Of a stretch of 64,000 nucleotides of DNA, positions 24,515-33,831 are shown one piece after another. The position numbers were made by a program, and so were the translations under genes. The notes beneath the pieces are model-generated. The model saw only the letters and a program-made list of their open reading frames with translations, was not told the origin of the DNA and did no database searches. Origin of the DNA: Litorimonas sp963972195 (GTDB lineage: Bacteria > Pseudomonadota > Alphaproteobacteria > Caulobacterales > Maricaulaceae); contig CAXATH010000003.1 of assembly GCA_963972195.1 (NCBI GenBank), positions 186,001 through 250,000 on the forward strand, given 5' to 3'. How positions within the stretch are numbered: the stretch's first letter is position 1; the number at the start of each line of letters is the position of its first letter.

Positions 24515-26707
24515 ATGCGCTATTCCCTTCTTCTCATGTCCAGTCTGGCTGTTTTAGCCGTTACAGCCTGTTCGGATACGTCTGAGCCAGCTCCGGCGGA
24601 AAACGCCGAAACCGCTTCAAACTCCGATTCCGCTTCAGAGACGAACGCTTGGTCGGAAACAGGAGAAAATGTTTTATTGGCGGAATGGGACGGCCCTTAT
24701 GGCGGCGTGCCGCCTTTTGACGAAATGAACCTACAAGACCTCAAACCCGCGCTTGAAACGGCTATGGCAGAAAATCTCAAGGAAATAGACGCTATTACTG
24801 AAAACCCGGAAGCCCCAACTTTTGAAAACACCATTGCGGCTCTGGAACGCACAGGCGAAAAATGGGACCGCGTCTCTGTCATGCGCGGTATCTGGTCGTC
24901 CAATCTATCCAGCCCTGAATTCAGAGAAATACAAACAGAAATGTCTCCGAAGATTTCAGCCTTTCAATCCAAAATTACCCAGAACCAAGCTTTATTTGAC
25001 CGCATCAAGACGGTCTATGAGAGCGAAGAGGCTGAGAGCTTGCGGGAGGATCAGAAACGGGTCCTGAATTTGACTTATGACCGCTTTGCGCGAAACGGGG
25101 CAACTTTGAGCGAAGAAAAGAAAGCCCGCTACGCCGAGATCAATCAGGAATTAGCATCGCTATACACCGAGTTCTCCAACAATGTTTTGGCGGACGAAGA
25201 AAATTACGTTCTTTATCTCACGGGAGATCAGTTAGGCGGGCTACCGCAGTCTTATATTGATGCGGCGGCGGGCGCGGCAACGGAGCGAGGGGAAGACGGA
25301 AAGTTTGCCGTTACCAATACACGCTCTTCTATGTCTCCTTTTTTGACATACTCAACAGAACGCGACCTGCGAGAGCAAGTCTGGCGGACTTATTATAACC
25401 GCGGGGATAATGCGGACGAGTTTGATAACAATGCTATCATCGCCGAAATTTTGAAACTGCGCGATGAACGGGTGGAATTACTAGGCTATGATAATTACGC
25501 GCAGTGGCGTCTGGAAAACCGGATGGCCAAAACGCCGGACCGTGCCATTGAATTGATGGAAGCTGTCTGGCCGTCTGCCATTGCCCGCGCCAAAGAAGAA
25601 GTCGCGGATATGCAGGCCCTTGCTGAATCGGAAGGGGCCGACATCACAATTGAGCCATGGGATTATCGTTTCTACGCCGAGAAAGTCCGCAAAGATAAGT
25701 ATGATCTCGATTCCGACGAAGTGAAACAATATCTTCAGCTCGATAAGCTCCGTGAAGGCATGTTCTATGTCGCCGGCGAGTTATTTAATTACGACTTTAA
25801 GCGTGTTCCCTCCGGCATGGTGCCGGTTTTTCATCCGGACGTGAAAGTTTGGAACGTTACGGACAAAACAACGGGCGATCATGTCGGCCTTTGGTATCTG
25901 GACCCATTTGCACGAACAGGAAAGCGCTCCGGGGCCTGGGCGACGACCTATCGAAGCCATACAACATTTGATGGCCCAAAAACTGTTCTGGCATCCAATA
26001 ATTCCAATTTCGTAAAAGGCGCAGCTGGAAAGCCGGTTCTTGTGTCATGGGATGATGCCACAACGTTTTTCCATGAGTTCGGTCATGCACTGCACGGCCT
26101 ATCGTCAAATGTGGCCTATCCTACTCTAAATGGCGGTGTTCGCGATTACACCGAGTTTCAATCACAGCTCTTGGAGCGCTGGGTTTCAACCGACGAAGTC
26201 GTCAATAACTACCTCGTTCATCATGAAACCGGCGAGCCTATGCCGGCCGAGCTACGCCAAAAGATCAAAGATGCGGCAACCTTCAATCAAGGCTTTGCAA
26301 CAACGGAATACCTCGCCTCCGCCTTGGTCGATATGCGCTATCACACCACAGATCCCGAAGGCATAGATCCGGACGCGTTTGAGAAGAAAACGCTTGATGA
26401 CCTGGGAATGCCGTCTGAAATTGTCATGCGTCACCGCTCTCCGCATTTCGGTCACGTCTTCTCCGGGGAGGGTTATTCCGCTGGGTATTACGGATATATG
26501 TGGGCGGACGTCCTAACCTCTGACGCGGCAGAAGCCTTTAAGGAAAGCCCTGGCGGATTTTATGACGAAGCCGTTGCAGAAAAACTGGTTGAACATCTCT
26601 TTTCGCCCCGCAACTCTGTTGACCCGGCAGATGCCTATCGCGAGTTCCGGGGACGGGACGCTGAAATTGATGCGCTCATGCGCGATCGCGGTTTCATCGA
26701 AGAATAG
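24515..26707 (+). CDS. M3 family oligopeptidase (Dcp-like), lipoprotein
   Basis: Zinc metallopeptidase of 730 residues. The N-terminus is a lipoprotein signal with lipobox VTAC (Cys19), followed by an acidic, Ser/Ala-rich linker to about residue 50. The zinc site is HEFGH in TTFFHEFGHALHG, and the C-terminal EGYSAGYYGYMWADV region is typical of peptidyl-dipeptidase Dcp. It likely trims peptides in the periplasm or at the outer membrane. It ends at a strong terminator shared with the bc1 operon. Confidence 0.92.
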   Translation: MRYSLLLMSSLAVLAVTACSDTSEPAPAENAETASNSDSASETNAWSETGENVLLAEWDGPYGGVPPFDEMNLQDLKPALETAMAENLKEIDAITENPEAPTFENTIAALERTGEKWDRVSVMRGIWSSNLSSPEFREIQTEMSPKISAFQSKITQNQALFDRIKTVYESEEAESLREDQKRVLNLTYDRFARNGATLSEEKKARYAEINQELASLYTEFSNNVLADEENYVLYLTGDQLGGLPQSYIDAAAGAATERGEDGKFAVTNTRSSMSPFLTYSTERDLREQVWRTYYNRGDNADEFDNNAIIAEILKLRDERVELLGYDNYAQWRLENRMAKTPDRAIELMEAVWPSAIARAKEEVADMQALAESEGADITIEPWDYRFYAEKVRKDKYDLDSDEVKQYLQLDKLREGMFYVAGELFNYDFKRVPSGMVPVFHPDVKVWNVTDKTTGDHVGLWYLDPFARTGKRSGAWATTYRSHTTFDGPKTVLASNNSNFVKGAAGKPVLVSWDDATTFFHEFGHALHGLSSNVAYPTLNGGVRDYTEFQSQLLERWVSTDEVVNNYLVHHETGEPMPAELRQKIKDAATFNQGFATTEYLASALVDMRYHTTDPEGIDPDAFEKKTLDDLGMPSEIVMRHRSPHFGHVFSGEGYSAGYYGYMWADVLTSDAAEAFKESPGGFYDEAVAEKLVEHLFSPRNSVDPADAYREFRGRDAEIDALMRDRGFIEE

Positions 26708-26735
26708 TTACCGTTCCGAATCTGGAAATAAAAAA

Positions 26736-26762
26736 CCCCGCCTCGGAGGCGGGGTTTTTTAT
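26736..26762. terminator. bidirectional rho-independent terminator
   Basis: CCCCGCCTC/GAGGCGGGG at 26736-26754, flanked by A-rich sequence on the left and T6 on the right, between the convergent M3 peptidase and cytochrome c1 genes. Confidence 0.92.
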
Positions 26763-26782
26763 TATTCTAATAAGGTAAAAGC

Positions 26783-27646
26783 CTAATGCTCTACATTTCG
26801 CCAGACACGTTTATAAGTCAGCCATAGCAAAATAGAGAGGATGAGAAGATACATCATCGTCATCGCTCCAGTATATTTGCGCTGCTCCATTTTCGGATCA
26901 GCTGACCAAGCCAAAAATTCGGTAACGTCCGCCGCCATTTGCTCGACGGTCGCTTCTGGAGCTGGTGTTTCGACTGTATTGCCTTCCTCATCTTCACTAA
27001 CGATCGGGGCATACTCAACCAACCCGTCTACGAGCGGCGCCGCCATTGCGATTTTTCCGCCGTCCATAACCGGATTATAATGCAAGCCCGGCGTCAGTTC
27101 GACATCGGCTGGCTTGGGCGTATCGTAAGCGGTAAGAAGGTTGTAAACATAATCCGCGCCGCCGTTTCGGGCCGCGACCATAACTGACAAATCCGGCGGC
27201 AAAGCCCCGCCATTGGACGCCCGCGCGGCGGCGTCATTTGGATAGATCGGCGGAAAATTGTCAGACGTCGTTCCAGGACGATCCATGACATCACCGGTTT
27301 CTGAATCAATGTCAGAAATAAGCCAATCGGTTGCGAAGTTTTTTACATATGGATTATCGTTTGGATTTGGATAATCCTCGAGATAAAACGGGCCGCCTTT
27401 ATCGCCTAGGTGGCGGAAAGAGAGATGCTTGAGTTGGTGGCAGCTTGCACACACTTCGCGGTAGACCTGATAACCGCGCTGCATAGCTTCACGGTCATAT
27501 GTACCGAACGGGCCATTAAAGTGCCAGTGTTTATGAACCATCTTATAGTCGCCGGTGCCGCCGCCGGCGGCAAAGGCTGCACCAGTTGCAATAACGGCCA
27601 AAGCGCCGCCGGCAACACACAAGGATTTTAGAATTTTGGAAGCCAT
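26783..27646 (-). CDS. petC: ubiquinol-cytochrome c reductase, cytochrome c1 subunit
   Basis: Membrane-anchored c-type cytochrome of the bc1 complex, which passes electrons from the Rieske centre to cytochrome c. The 287-residue protein has a signal peptide (to about residue 27), the haem site CASCH at 66-70, the Met-ligand region in KIAMAAPL, and one C-terminal anchor helix (MMYLLILSILLWLTY). It is the third gene of petABC, 74 bases after petB. Confidence 0.96.
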   Translation of the reverse strand: MASKILKSLCVAGGALAVIATGAAFAAGGGTGDYKMVHKHWHFNGPFGTYDREAMQRGYQVYREVCASCHQLKHLSFRHLGDKGGPFYLEDYPNPNDNPYVKNFATDWLISDIDSETGDVMDRPGTTSDNFPPIYPNDAAARASNGGALPPDLSVMVAARNGGADYVYNLLTAYDTPKPADVELTPGLHYNPVMDGGKIAMAAPLVDGLVEYAPIVSEDEEGNTVETPAPEATVEQMAADVTEFLAWSADPKMEQRKYTGAMTMMYLLILSILLWLTYKRVWRNVEH

Positions 27647-27720
27647 GATCTAGCCCGTATATTTTCTGTCTTTAAGGAGCCACGCGCAAACCGCGCGGCT
27701 TTTGTTTCTTATCGTCAAGA

Positions 27721-29031
27721 TTACTCTGCCGCCGCGAGGCCGCCGCCGCGAGGTTCTTTCCCCAGAACCGCTTTGGTAATGGAGTCGGGCCTCGCCAGAG
27801 GTTTTTCAATCAGCCCCAGTATAGGGAGAATAATCAGGAAATAAGCGAAATAATAGATCGTCGCAATTCGCGATAGCCAGACGAAGTTTAATCCCACAGG
27901 TGTCACGCTGCCATCCACGACTTTTTCTCCGACAGTGAACACCATATCGTCCGGTGTTTCTGCTCCGCACCACCCCAGGATGAAACAGAATACGACGAAA
28001 ATGAAGAAGAACCATCTTGCAACGGGGCGGAAGCGAAGTGATCTGACTTTGGATGTATCCAGCCAAGGCAGAACAAACAGAACGGCAATCGCGCCGACCA
28101 TCAATAATATGCCTGCGAGCTTGTCCGGGACAGCCCGCAAAATCGCATAGAACGGAAGGAAATACCATTCCGGCACAATGTGCGCCGGCGTTTTCAAGGA
28201 ATCGGCTTCAATATAGTTATCTGCATGGCCGAGGGCGTCAGGCTGATAGAAAATAAAGAAGGCGAAAATCAAAAGGAAGACCGCGACAGCAAAGCCGTCT
28301 TTAACCGTGTAAAATGGGTGGAAAGAGAGGGTATCAGACTTACTTTTTTCGCTAATACCAATCGGATTATTCTGTCCGACGTGGTGCAATGCCCAGACAT
28401 GAAGTCCGACCAGAGCCGCAATGATAAAGGGCAAGAGATAATGAAGCGCGAAAAAGCGGTTCAAAGTTGCGTTGCCAACAGCATATCCGCCAAGCAACCA
28501 CTGCTGCAAGCTTTCACCAACGACAGGGACCGCGCCAAAGAAGCCGGTAATCACGGTGGCGCCCCAAAAGGACATCTGTCCCCAAGGTAGTGTGTAGCCC
28601 AAAAAGGCCGTTGCCATCATAATAAGATAGATAACGCAGCCGATAATCCAGAGAAGCTCACGCGGCGCTTTATAAGAGCCGTAATAGAGCCCCCGGAACA
28701 TGTGAATGTAAACAGCCAGGAAGAACATGGAGGCCCCGACGGCATGCATGGGCTGTAAGAGCCAACCAAAAGGTACGTCGCGGCGAATGCGCTGAACAGA
28801 TTCAAACGCGCCGTCAATATTCGGCACGTAATGCATGGCAAGAATGATGCCGGTAATGATTTGAGATACCAGGCAGAGTGCGAGGATACCGCCAAATGTG
28901 TACCAATAGTTCAGATTACGCGGAGACGGGAACGTCATAAAGTCTGCGCCAACCCGAATAATGGGCAGACGGCGGTCTATCCACTTGGTGGCAGCATATT
29001 TCGGTTCGTAAGTAGAAGGATGTCCTGACAT
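27721..29031 (-). CDS. petB: ubiquinol-cytochrome c reductase, cytochrome b subunit
   Basis: Integral membrane core of the bc1 complex, 436 residues with eight helices and two b haems. The conserved HAVGASMFF and HYLLPF helices carry haem-ligand histidines, and PEWYFLPFYAILR is the Qo-site PEWY signature. Long for the family because of a C-terminal Gly/Ala tail after EKPLARPD. It starts one base after the petA stop region, so translation is coupled. Confidence 0.97.
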   Translation of the reverse strand: MSGHPSTYEPKYAATKWIDRRLPIIRVGADFMTFPSPRNLNYWYTFGGILALCLVSQIITGIILAMHYVPNIDGAFESVQRIRRDVPFGWLLQPMHAVGASMFFLAVYIHMFRGLYYGSYKAPRELLWIIGCVIYLIMMATAFLGYTLPWGQMSFWGATVITGFFGAVPVVGESLQQWLLGGYAVGNATLNRFFALHYLLPFIIAALVGLHVWALHHVGQNNPIGISEKSKSDTLSFHPFYTVKDGFAVAVFLLIFAFFIFYQPDALGHADNYIEADSLKTPAHIVPEWYFLPFYAILRAVPDKLAGILLMVGAIAVLFVLPWLDTSKVRSLRFRPVARWFFFIFVVFCFILGWCGAETPDDMVFTVGEKVVDGSVTPVGLNFVWLSRIATIYYFAYFLIILPILGLIEKPLARPDSITKAVLGKEPRGGGLAAAE

Positions 29032-29032
29032 A

Positions 29033-29584
29033 TTAACCTACCTTGATCACAGTGTCGGAGACGAATGTATAGGGCGGAATGACCATGTTTGAGGGGGCCG
29101 GCCCTTTGCGGATACGTCCGGACGTATCGTAATGCGACCCATGGCAGGGGCAATACCAGCCGTCAAAGTCACCCGCTTCGCCAACAGGAACACAGCCGAA
29201 GTGTGTGCAAACCCCGACCATCACCAAAAACGCCGGCATTAAGTTACCTTCGCTATTGGGGACTAGGCGCGCATCATCCGTCTGAGGGTCTTTGAGCGCA
29301 CTCATGGGCACAGATTCGGCCTCGGCAATTTCTTTTTCTGTTCTGTGGCGAACAAAAATCGGCTTACCGCGCCAAAGAGTTTTAAGCTGTTGTCCCTCGG
29401 CAACCTTGGAAAGATCAATTTCGATCGAACCAGCGGCCAGTGTATCAGCGGCTTTACCCATTTGCGCAACGAGAGGCCACGCAACGGAGGCTGCGCCAGC
29501 AGCCGCTACGGCGCCTGTTGCGATAAAAATAAAATCGCGTTTGCCGTCATCAATGTTTTCGTCTGTTTTCACGGTATCGGACAT
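29033..29584 (-). CDS. petA: ubiquinol-cytochrome c reductase, Rieske iron-sulfur subunit
   Basis: Rieske protein of 183 residues. An N-terminal segment with RDF and a hydrophobic helix (FIFIATGAVAAAGAASVAW) forms the Tat-type anchor. The 2Fe-2S ligands are in CTHFGC and CPCHGSHYD, with the GPAP loop after them (GPAPSNM). It is the first gene of petABC, divergent from trmL. The promoter should lie in the 141 bases before it, but no site was recognised. Confidence 0.97.
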   Translation of the reverse strand: MSDTVKTDENIDDGKRDFIFIATGAVAAAGAASVAWPLVAQMGKAADTLAAGSIEIDLSKVAEGQQLKTLWRGKPIFVRHRTEKEIAEAESVPMSALKDPQTDDARLVPNSEGNLMPAFLVMVGVCTHFGCVPVGEAGDFDGWYCPCHGSHYDTSGRIRKGPAPSNMVIPPYTFVSDTVIKVG

Positions 29585-29725
29585 GGTCTGTCCACTCCTG
29601 TGGTCAATTTAATGTATTTGGGCGGGTGTCTAACCTTATATATCTTGTAATGCCACAGATTATTCGCGGCAAGACGCCGCAATTCACAGATTTATTGCAG
29701 TTTTATTTCCTGTAAGAGGTTGTTT

Positions 29726-30178
29726 ATGGCTCAAAATCTCTCCGTCACGCTGTTTCAACCCGATATTGCCGCCAATTTGGGGGCCGTTATGCGGCTCTGC
29801 GCGGGATTTGATGTGCCTCTCTCCGTCATTGAACCTTGCGGCTTTCCTTTATCCGAGAAAGCGCTTCGACGGGCCGCCATGGATTATGACCCTCCGGGCG
29901 GGCTTCAGCGCGTGACCAGCTGGGCTGACTTCACACCCGAGAAACGAATCGTGCTTTTAACGACAAAAGCCGCCACGCCCCTGCCAAAATTTCATTTTGA
30001 ACTTGGCGACTGTCTTTTATTCGGGCGAGAGAGCGCCGGCGTACCGGAGGAGGTGCATGAACGTGCCGATGCCCGTGTCATTATTCCTATCGCCGCCAAC
30101 GCCCGCTCTTTCAACCTGGCCACCAGCGTCGCCGTGACGCTTTATGAAGCCTTGCGGCAAACAGGCCGCTTGCCGTAA
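29726..30178 (+). CDS. trmL: tRNA (cytidine(34)-2'-O)-methyltransferase
   Basis: SPOUT-class methyltransferase that methylates the wobble ribose of tRNA-Leu. The 151-residue protein is of usual TrmL length, with FQPDIAANLGAVMRLC at the start, LFGRESAGVP in the cofactor knot and SFNLATSVAVTLYE at the end. The ATG at 29726 has AGAGG upstream. It is followed after 9 bases by hemF and then a HAD gene, forming a three-gene operon. Confidence 0.94.
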   Translation: MAQNLSVTLFQPDIAANLGAVMRLCAGFDVPLSVIEPCGFPLSEKALRRAAMDYDPPGGLQRVTSWADFTPEKRIVLLTTKAATPLPKFHFELGDCLLFGRESAGVPEEVHERADARVIIPIAANARSFNLATSVAVTLYEALRQTGRLP

Positions 30179-30187
30179 AGGGCCGAC

Positions 30188-31057
30188 ATGACTGATTTTG
30201 AGTCCCAAAAAACCCGCGCCGCGGATTGGTTTAAATCCCTACGCAATGATGTCTGCGCGGAGTTTGAAACGCTTGAGCGCGAAGCGGCTTCTGATCTCTA
30301 CCCCGGAGAGCCCGGTAAATTTGTTTACGAGGATTGGCAGCGCAAAGTTGAAAATGGCGGCGGCGGGACAGGCGGAATGCTTCGGGGCCGATTATTCGAA
30401 AAATGCGGCGTCCATATTTCTGTGGTTCAAGGCGAGTTCACGCCTGAAATGGCCGCCCGTACTCCGGGCGCAGACAAAGACCCTCGCTTCTGGGCCGCAG
30501 GTATTTCGCTCATCGCACATATGAAAAATCCGCATATTCCGGCTGTTCATATGAATACCCGCTATATTGTCACGACCGAAGACTGGTTTGGCGGCGGCGG
30601 AGATCTTACGCCGACTCAGGCTAGAGACAGGCGTCCCGACGCGCCGGATGCACTCGCTTTTCACGCGGGAATGAAGGCCGTTTGCGATGCGCATGAAGTT
30701 GCTGATTATCAGCGCTACCGGGCGTGGTGTGATGAATATTTCCATCTTCACCATCGGGATGAGCCGCGCGGGACAGGCGGCATTTTCTATGACCGACATA
30801 ATAGCGGTGATTTCGAAGCCGACTTCGCCTTCACGCAGGATGTTGGACGGCATTTCCTGAAAACTTACGCTGCGATAGTGCGCCGCCGAATGGCTGAGCC
30901 TTGGACCGAGGCAGACCGCGAGGAACAGCTCATCACGAGAGGCCGATATGTCGAGTTCAACCTGCTCTGGGATCGGGGCACGACCTTTGGTTTGAAAACC
31001 GGCGGTAATGTGAAGACAATTCTCAGTTCCATGCCGCCCGTTGTAAAGTGGCCATAA
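30188..31057 (+). CDS. hemF: oxygen-dependent coproporphyrinogen III oxidase
   Basis: Aerobic haem synthesis step: coproporphyrinogen III to protoporphyrinogen IX using O2. The 289-residue protein has the family segments GGGTGGMLRG, HMNTRYI, WFGGGGDLTP, the D-E-Y-F-H-L-H-H-R region, and RGRYVEFNLLWDRGT near the C-terminus. All are HemF signatures. It lies between trmL and a HAD phosphatase. Confidence 0.97.
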   Translation: MTDFESQKTRAADWFKSLRNDVCAEFETLEREAASDLYPGEPGKFVYEDWQRKVENGGGGTGGMLRGRLFEKCGVHISVVQGEFTPEMAARTPGADKDPRFWAAGISLIAHMKNPHIPAVHMNTRYIVTTEDWFGGGGDLTPTQARDRRPDAPDALAFHAGMKAVCDAHEVADYQRYRAWCDEYFHLHHRDEPRGTGGIFYDRHNSGDFEADFAFTQDVGRHFLKTYAAIVRRRMAEPWTEADREEQLITRGRYVEFNLLWDRGTTFGLKTGGNVKTILSSMPPVVKWP

Positions 31058-31061
31058 TCTT

Positions 31062-31655
31062 ATGAAGGATGTTCTTCTATTTGACCTTGGCGGCGTGATC
31101 GTGCCCTGGGTCGGTATTGAAAGCCTGATGGAACGGCAGGGCGTGAACCGCGAAACTGTCGTCAATATTTTTGCACAATCCGAAACCTTCAACGCATATG
31201 AAGCGGGTCAGTGCGATGACCTGACCTTTTCACGCGAAATGGTCGAGCTTTTCGATATGGATATGCCGGCCGAAGCATTTGGCGCGCTCTGGAATAGTTG
31301 GGTTCACCCGCCTTTTCCAAACACGCTGGAAACGCTCAAAACTCTCAGGCAGGATTACACTCTAGCCTGCCTATCCAATACGAATGCCTTGCATTGGGCG
31401 CACCTAAACGAAATTGTCCAATTAGACGAGATTTTCGATTATTGTTTCGCGTCTCACATTATGGGCGTCGCCAAACCCGCGCCGCGCAGCTTCCAAATTC
31501 CGCTGGAGAAGATGGACGTCTCGACAAGTAACGTCATCTATTTTGATGACACAATGCTGAACGTCGAAGCCGCGCGCAAGCAAGGGCTCGAGACCTACCA
31601 TGTTGACCGGCGTAAAGGGGTTTTGCCGATCTTGCGGTTTCTCAAAATTATCTGA
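31062..31655 (+). CDS. HAD family hydrolase (YihX-like subfamily IA)
   Basis: 197-residue haloacid dehalogenase-type phosphatase. Motif I is LFDLGGVI, where a Gly replaces the second Asp as in YihX-like proteins, motif II is LSNTNA, motif III is the Lys in VAKPAP, and motif IV is YFDDTMLN. Relatives hydrolyse sugar phosphates or similar. It starts 4 bases after hemF. The physiological substrate is unknown. Confidence 0.85.
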   Translation: MKDVLLFDLGGVIVPWVGIESLMERQGVNRETVVNIFAQSETFNAYEAGQCDDLTFSREMVELFDMDMPAEAFGALWNSWVHPPFPNTLETLKTLRQDYTLACLSNTNALHWAHLNEIVQLDEIFDYCFASHIMGVAKPAPRSFQIPLEKMDVSTSNVIYFDDTMLNVEAARKQGLETYHVDRRKGVLPILRFLKII

Positions 31656-31657
31656 GT

Positions 31658-32416
31658 TTAGACGGGCGTCGAAAGCGCAACAGCTTTCACGACCATCCAG
31701 ATCGCCATTCCCATCATGGCAAGATTTTCCGAGAGCGAGACAAAGCCAAGCGGGACTTGGCTATCCCCTCCGGCACAAGCACATTTTAACTCACGTTTGT
31801 CAATATAGACGGCCTTGAAAACGGACCAAGCCCCAACGCTTCCGATAAAAAAAGCAAAGGGCGCGGCGATTAGACCGAATATGCCACCGGCGAGCATCAA
31901 AATACCGGCGCCTGCCTCCGCGAAGGGATAGAAAAAAGCGTAAGGCACGTATTTTCTAGACAAAACATCATAACCTAGAAACATTGTTGAAAAGCTCTGT
32001 AGGTCCTGAAGCTTCTGGATCGCCAGAACGCACATACTAATGGCTATGAAAAACTCGACCAGTCGGACTGGGGAAACAGGACGACCATTTCCGATATAAA
32101 GCGCGACCGCCATCAGAGCGGCGACCGAAAAAATTGCTAATATTGGACGAAAACTTGTTTCTTGGTCTTCGCGGACATGCAGACCGAAATGGCGACGTAA
32201 ATCTGTATAGCCTCCAATCCGCTCCCCTTCGATGAAAGTTTGAGGGGTCGTCTCAACGCCTTCTTTCTTTTTATAGGCATCCGTCTCTTCTCGGGTTGTG
32301 AGGTGGTGATCCTCTATTTCAAACCCTTTCCGGCGCAATAAGTCTTTTGATTTAAGCCCAAAAGGACAGAGGTGCACTGGCTCGGTCATTCGGTAAAGAA
32401 CAGCCTTCTTAGTCAT
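31658..32416 (-). CDS. glutaredoxin-MauE/DoxX-like membrane fusion protein
   Basis: 252 residues. The N-terminal 80 residues are a glutaredoxin-like domain with active site CPFG (Cys17) and the TPQTFI cis-proline segment. The remainder is a four-helix membrane domain of the MauE/DoxX type, with a conserved CAC pair (Cys212, Cys214) in CACAGGDSQVPLG. Such fusions are thought to move thiol electrons across or into the membrane. It lies 36 bases after the CsoR-like gene on the same strand and faces away from the MerT/MerP-like genes. The redox partner is not known. Confidence 0.8.
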   Translation of the reverse strand: MTKKAVLYRMTEPVHLCPFGLKSKDLLRRKGFEIEDHHLTTREETDAYKKKEGVETTPQTFIEGERIGGYTDLRRHFGLHVREDQETSFRPILAIFSVAALMAVALYIGNGRPVSPVRLVEFFIAISMCVLAIQKLQDLQSFSTMFLGYDVLSRKYVPYAFFYPFAEAGAGILMLAGGIFGLIAAPFAFFIGSVGAWSVFKAVYIDKRELKCACAGGDSQVPLGFVSLSENLAMMGMAIWMVVKAVALSTPV

Positions 32417-32452
32417 GTCTAATTCCTCCTGTTCAGCTTACGCCCGTTCAAA

Positions 32453-32740
32453 TTATCTTTTTGAAAGAAGATCAACCAGCTCGGCGACTTTTTCTTCTCG
32501 TGCGGAGACGTCCCCGCTCTTAATTGCATCCGTCAGGCAGTGATCAATATGGTCTTTAAGAAGCTCGCCTTCCACTCTCTGAATGGCTGAAATCACCGCT
32601 TTGGTTTGGATAAGAATATCGATGCAGTAACGATCCTCATCGATCATTTTCTGCAGACCGCGGACCTGCCCTTCAATCCTGGACAATCGTTTACGACAGC
32701 CCTGTCGTCTTTCTGATCTTGATTTATGACAATCTTCCAT
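32453..32740 (-). CDS. CsoR/RcnR/FrmR-family metal-responsive repressor
   Basis: 95-residue four-helix DNA-binding protein with RLSRIEGQVRGLQKM, the family's helix 1 signature. The sensory positions are Cys39, His64 and Cys68 (RYCID, DHIDHC), the Cys-His-Cys set that binds Cu(I) in M. tuberculosis CsoR. FrmR and RcnR differ at these places. The N-terminus has two extra cysteines (Cys4, Cys15), which is unusual. It is divergent from the outer-membrane-like gene across a 59-base gap that contains a fitting operator. Confidence 0.9.
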   Translation of the reverse strand: MEDCHKSRSERRQGCRKRLSRIEGQVRGLQKMIDEDRYCIDILIQTKAVISAIQRVEGELLKDHIDHCLTDAIKSGDVSAREEKVAELVDLLSKR

Positions 32741-32782
32741 GGGGAGGACCTTATGAAATTACCCGTTGATTTTCCACCTCTA

Positions 32783-32803
32783 ACATACCATAGGGGGGTA
32801 TGT
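32783..32803. promoter_or_regulatory. CsoR/FrmR-type operator
   Basis: Perfect 7-base inverted repeat ACATACC/GGTATGT around a 7-base centre, containing ATA-G6-TAT. This is the G-tract with AT-rich flanks known from RcnR, FrmR and CsoR operators. It covers the ATG at 32800 of the plus-strand gene, so repressor binding could also affect the translation start region or imply a leaderless message. Confidence 0.8.
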
Positions 32804-33465
32804 CTAATGCGGGTCTGAAATATATCGGGGGTCTTGCCCTGTGTTTATTGGGGGCGTCTTTCGCCGAGGCGCGGCCTGTTTCTTATCCCGACGCCTGGAC
32901 GCTGATGATAAAAAATGATGCTGACCAAAACAGTCTTCATGCCCATTATACTCTGGACACGAAACACAGCCTTGGTCTGAGACTGCTTTATGATCGGGAT
33001 CGGGACTTTGTCTTTACCGGCCTGCAGGCAAACCGGCTTTTAAAACGCTGGAATAAACGTGACAGCCAAGCCAATCTTTATGGCCGCGTGGCCGTAGGGG
33101 TGGTCAATGATGAAAAACCGTCTTCCCTCGCGCAAGACGACGACGAAGCCCTGATGATAGGCGTTTCGGGCGATTGGGAAACCCGCCGTTATTTCGTCTC
33201 CGCTGCGGCAGAGCACTGGGATAATGGACGGTTTGACGAATATTCCAGCTACCATGGACGATTAGGCGTCGCCCCATATGTTGCCAATACTGGCGCGCTT
33301 CATACATGGATTATGATCGAAGGCCATCACCGCCCCGAGAGCCGCCGCAATGAAGATAAATTAGGGGCAACAGCGCTGCTCAGGTTTTTTAAAGGCCCTA
33401 GCCTGCTGGAAGTCGGGGTCGACGACCAAGGCGAACCCCTTTTAAATTACATTCACCGTTTCTAA
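32800..33465 (+). CDS. outer-membrane-like protein of metal module, unknown family
   Basis: 221 residues with a signal peptide (LALCLLGASFAEA, cleavage near residue 24) and alternating hydrophobic/polar strands ending in an aromatic residue (NYIHRF), which suggests a small beta-barrel. No family is recognised. The only in-frame start is ATG at 32800, inside the operator, with G-rich sequence directly before it. It is the first gene of a plus-strand operon with the HMA and MerT-like genes, 10 bases before the next start. A role in metal passage through the outer membrane is a guess from context. Confidence 0.65.
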   Translation: MSNAGLKYIGGLALCLLGASFAEARPVSYPDAWTLMIKNDADQNSLHAHYTLDTKHSLGLRLLYDRDRDFVFTGLQANRLLKRWNKRDSQANLYGRVAVGVVNDEKPSSLAQDDDEALMIGVSGDWETRRYFVSAAAEHWDNGRFDEYSSYHGRLGVAPYVANTGALHTWIMIEGHHRPESRRNEDKLGATALLRFFKGPSLLEVGVDDQGEPLLNYIHRF

Positions 33466-33475
33466 GGAGATGAAA

Positions 33476-33829
33476 ATGAGACTGACATCACTATTGATTG
33501 CCACTACACTTGCCTTATCGGCGACGGTCGCGTCCCACGCAAAAGACAATCTCGAACCGGCTGTCATTATGCAAACAGCTGACATTAAGGTCGGATTGAA
33601 CGGGTTGGTCTGTGATTTCTGCTCTATCGCTTTGAACAAAACATTCAAAAAAAATGAAGCCGTTGCCGCAACTCACGTCGATCTGGATACTAAAGAGCTG
33701 TCCATCGTCTTTAAAGACGGTCAGTCCCTCGATGACGAAACAATTACAAAATTGGTGAAAAAGGCAGGGTATAGCGTGACGGAAATCACCCATAAAGCAG
33801 ACCTTAAAGTCGAGACCAAAGTAGAATAG
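33476..33829 (+). CDS. periplasmic HMA-domain (MerP-like) metal-binding protein
   Basis: 117 residues with a signal peptide (to about residue 22) and a ferredoxin-like heavy-metal-associated domain. The metal site is Cys46-x-x-Cys49 in GLVCDFC. It differs from the GMTCxxC of MerP and copper chaperones by Val and Phe next to the cysteines. The ATG at 33476 is chosen because AAGGAG sits 6 bases before it and directly abuts the ATG at 33470. It precedes the MerT-like gene by 2 bases, as MerP and MerT are often adjacent. Confidence 0.82.
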   Translation: MRLTSLLIATTLALSATVASHAKDNLEPAVIMQTADIKVGLNGLVCDFCSIALNKTFKKNEAVAATHVDLDTKELSIVFKDGQSLDDETITKLVKKAGYSVTEITHKADLKVETKVE

Positions 33830-33831
33830 CC

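Noticed and set aside
30392..31192. 266-codon minus-strand frame opposite hemF
   Set aside because: Antisense shadow of a clear HemF; no signal or motif of its own.
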